Positions 62,309-64,000 of a stretch of 64,000 bases of DNA are shown here, piece by piece. How positions within the stretch are numbered: the stretch's first letter is position 1; each line of letters starts with the position of its first letter. The translations under genes were made by a program, and so were the position numbers. Location: contig NZ_JQMJ01000001.1 in assembly GCF_000744655.1 (NCBI RefSeq), positions 186,001-250,000 of the forward strand, in the 5' to 3' direction. This stretch comes from Streptacidiphilus rugosus AM-16 (GTDB taxonomy: Bacteria > Actinomycetota > Actinomycetes > Streptomycetales > Streptomycetaceae). Under the pieces are notes generated by a model. It saw only the letters and a list, made by a program, of their open reading frames with translations. It did no database searches and was not told where the DNA came from.

Positions 62309-63235
62309 TCACGGCACCGTGATGATGATCTTTCCTCGGGTGTGTCCACCCATGCTGAGGCGCAAGGCCTGCGCGGCCTGCTCCAGGGGGAATTCGGCTG
62401 CTACCTCAACGCGGAGCACCCCCCGCTCGGCGAGGGCCGAAAGTGCGGTCAGGTCGGCGGCGTCGGGCCGCACGAACAGGTAGCTTCCCCCCAGGCCGAG
62501 TACTGCGGCATCGGCGATGGAGACAATCCGTTGGTGATCCTTGGTCAGGGCCGGGGAGGCCTGGAGGCCCGCGCCTCCGAAGAGGTCCAGGGTCGCGTCC
62601 ACCCCCTCGGGGGACAAGGCGCGCACCTGATCGGCCAACTCGGGTCCGTAGGACACTGGTTCGGCCCCGAGTTCGCGCAGGAAACCGTGGTTCGCCTCGC
62701 TGGCGGTCCCGATGACGCGTACTCCGAGGCTGCGCGCGATCTGGACGGCGAACTGTCCGACGCCGCCGGCGGCGGCATGGACCAGGACCGTCTCCCCGGC
62801 CTGCAGGCGCAAATGCCTGACCAGTGACTGGTACGCGGTCAGCCCTGCCAGCGGGATGCCTGCGGATTCCTCGAAGGTGAGGTTGGTCGGCTTGTGTGCC
62901 AACGTCCGCACGGGCGCCGCGACGAATTCGGCGAAGGTGCCGCGGCCGACCATGTCCTCGCGAACGTAGCCGATGACCTCGTCGCCCGGTTCGAATTCGG
63001 TGGCCCCCACGCCGACGCGCTCCACGATGCCGGCGACGTCCCAACCGGGGATGACGGGGAAGACCGCGTCGAGGAACGAGTCCAGATAGCCGGCCTGGAT
63101 CTTCCAGTCGACCGGGTTCACGGCGGCGGCCTTGACCCGGATGAGGGCGGTGTCGGGGCCGACCTTGGGATCGGAGACCTCCCCGTATTCCAAGGAGTCG
63201 GGTCCCCCGTACGACGCGTAGGTGATGGCTTTCAA
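62309..63235 (-). CDS. Zinc-independent NADP(H):quinone oxidoreductase-like enzyme
   Basis: 308 residues. TTG at 63235 is chosen because AAGGAG lies 6 nt upstream and the sequence then starts like the family (KAITYASYGGPDSLEYGEVS). The substrate domain has AAAVNPVDWKIQAGYL and the nucleotide domain VLVHAAAGGVGQFAVQIARS then LGVRVIGTAS. No zinc ligands. It probably reduces quinones or enones with NADPH, the product of the neighbouring pathway. Confidence 0.9.
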   Translation of the reverse strand: MKAITYASYGGPDSLEYGEVSDPKVGPDTALIRVKAAAVNPVDWKIQAGYLDSFLDAVFPVIPGWDVAGIVERVGVGATEFEPGDEVIGYVREDMVGRGTFAEFVAAPVRTLAHKPTNLTFEESAGIPLAGLTAYQSLVRHLRLQAGETVLVHAAAGGVGQFAVQIARSLGVRVIGTASEANHGFLRELGAEPVSYGPELADQVRALSPEGVDATLDLFGGAGLQASPALTKDHQRIVSIADAAVLGLGGSYLFVRPDAADLTALSALAERGVLRVEVAAEFPLEQAAQALRLSMGGHTRGKIIITVP

Positions 63236-63285
63236 GTCGTGCTCCTTGCTGGGATGCTGGACGTCGGCGGTCGGCCGGACGGGGC

Positions 63286-64000
63286 TCAGGCGCTGGTCGG
63301 CGCCTCGCTCTCCAGGCCTGGTCGAGGTGCGCCGGGGGCTGCCCTGTGCAGTCCCTTGTGGTCGTAGTAGGAGGTCACCGCGAGACCGAAGGCGGTGGCT
63401 GCGACAGCCGAGAGCGCGATCGCGATCCAGGCGCGGGTGAGTCCGGCGCCTGCCTGGGCGTCGAAGTAGAGGATTGCGCGCGCCCCGTCGGTCAGCTGTC
63501 GCATCGGCTCGAACTGGGCGAGGAACCGGTAGAAGGACGGCAGGGTCTGCAGGGGGATCGTGGCGCCGGAGGAGGGCAGCGAGTAGGCGATGAAGATCAG
63601 CATGGCGATGGGCTGCCCGAGGCCGCCGAATGTGGCGAGCAGCGCCTGGACGCCGACGGAGATCGTTGCCGCCGCGCAGACGGAGTAGGCCCAGAGCAGT
63701 GGCACATGGGAGGCGTCCATGCCGACGAGGTACACCGCCGCCACCAGCACGAGCGTGGCCGCCACCGCGGACAGGGCGGCGGACATGGCGGCGGTGACCA
63801 GGAAGTGGTTCCGTCGGCTGATCCACTGCAGGGGGGCTTGCTGGCGCAACGGACCGATGTCGGCTGCGGCGTAGCCCAGCGCGACGTCCACGCTGTTGCT
63901 GATGATGTTGGCGCCGAGGAAGCCGGCCAGGACGAGCAGCAGGGTGTAGTAGAAGGCCGTAAGGCCAAGTCCGCTGTGGGATCCGAGAGGGTGGCCCACG
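63286..64000 (-). CDS. Integral membrane protein, ABC-2/YhgE-Pip or DUF3533-like (3' part)
   Basis: The frame is open to the window edge, so the start is missing; about 238 C-terminal residues are seen. Six hydrophobic segments are visible, for example AFYYTLLLVLAGFLGANIIS, AALSAVAATLVLVAAVYLVG and AWIAIALSAVAATAFGLAVT. The pattern and QPIAMLIFIAYSLPSSGATI resemble the C-terminal permease part of ABC-2/YhgE-type or DUF3533 proteins. Transcription runs towards the oxidoreductase and the pentose phosphate genes. Confidence 0.6.
   Translation of the reverse strand, partial: VGHPLGSHSGLGLTAFYYTLLLVLAGFLGANIISNSVDVALGYAAADIGPLRQQAPLQWISRRNHFLVTAAMSAALSAVAATLVLVAAVYLVGMDASHVPLLWAYSVCAAATISVGVQALLATFGGLGQPIAMLIFIAYSLPSSGATIPLQTLPSFYRFLAQFEPMRQLTDGARAILYFDAQAGAGLTRAWIAIALSAVAATAFGLAVTSYYDHKGLHRAAPGAPRPGLESEAPTSA

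Noticed and set aside
60223-62322. 699-residue plus-strand frame opposite tkt
   Set aside because: Antisense shadow rich in Gly/Val/Asp/Arg; tkt is unmistakable on the other strand.
1-64000. tRNA or rRNA genes, phage structural genes, replication origin
   Set aside because: I saw no cloverleaf-like sequence with conserved T-arm, no ribosomal RNA segment and no phage or origin signature; a covariance-model scan would be needed to be sure about tRNAs.

Overview
The window reads as accessory chromosome of a high-GC actinomycete, most likely Streptomycetaceae (Streptomyces or a close relative). The reasons are the strong GC bias, frequent GTG/TTG starts, an LAxTG sorting signal of the class E sortase type, a rheA/hsp18-like heat-shock locus, and a tkt-tal-zwf-opcA-gnd pentose phosphate operon. 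About half of the sequence carries functional genes. The rest is mobile DNA and gene decay: three identical 1,282-bp IS3-family copies, an IS701-family element with 116-bp inverted ends, remnants of at least seven other insertion sequences, and a broken group II intron.

Layout. 1-10026: the 3' end of a wall-anchored Ig-repeat protein, IS3 copy 1, a LuxR-type regulator, a zone of decayed genes (5.2-7.1 kb, including a sedolisin protease fragment and an ISL3 transposase fragment), then a large double beta-propeller secreted protein whose 3' end abuts the ISL3 fragment. 10305-19793: an HD-domain protein divergent from a GGDEF-EAL protein, a small lipoprotein, a TetR/NADP-oxidoreductase/DsbA-like set, and an OmpR-type two-component system followed by a secreted protein made of six 48-bp repeats. 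20221-26536: hypothetical genes, then a heat-shock cluster: a rheA-like repressor divergent from two hsp20 genes, interleaved with STAS (anti-sigma antagonist-like) genes and a DnaJ-domain gene. 26545-28532: three tandem secreted ricin-type beta-trefoil proteins and an inverted fragment of a fourth. 28990-34805: a sigma-factor fragment, small decayed genes, IS3 copy 2, IS1380 remnant, a membrane protein and the IS701-family element.

35145-44450: a 1,038-residue XRE/AAA/LuxR-like regulator, a broken IS701-type transposase, two HAD hydrolases in tandem, a secreted protein of five 41-residue two-cysteine repeats, then an IS graveyard (IS5, IS1182, IS3 fragments) and the group II intron remnant. 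44576-53097: on the minus strand, in order of transcription, a branched-chain-amino-acid-type binding lipoprotein, an oligopeptide-type binding lipoprotein and a 1,295-residue hybrid sensor kinase. The kinase is cut in two by IS3 copy 3; removing the IS and one 4-bp target duplication restores its frame exactly. 53393-54640 is a dead ISAs1-type element.

54846-64000: a histidine phosphatase and the pentose phosphate operon, read from tkt down to gnd with ATGA-type overlaps between tkt, tal, zwf and opcA. Upstream of it on the same strand are a quinone-oxidoreductase-like gene and the 3' part of an integral membrane protein. The most interesting candidate systems are the orphan binding-protein/hybrid-kinase set and the small-chaperone/STAS/DnaJ cluster; neither function can be proved from sequence alone.
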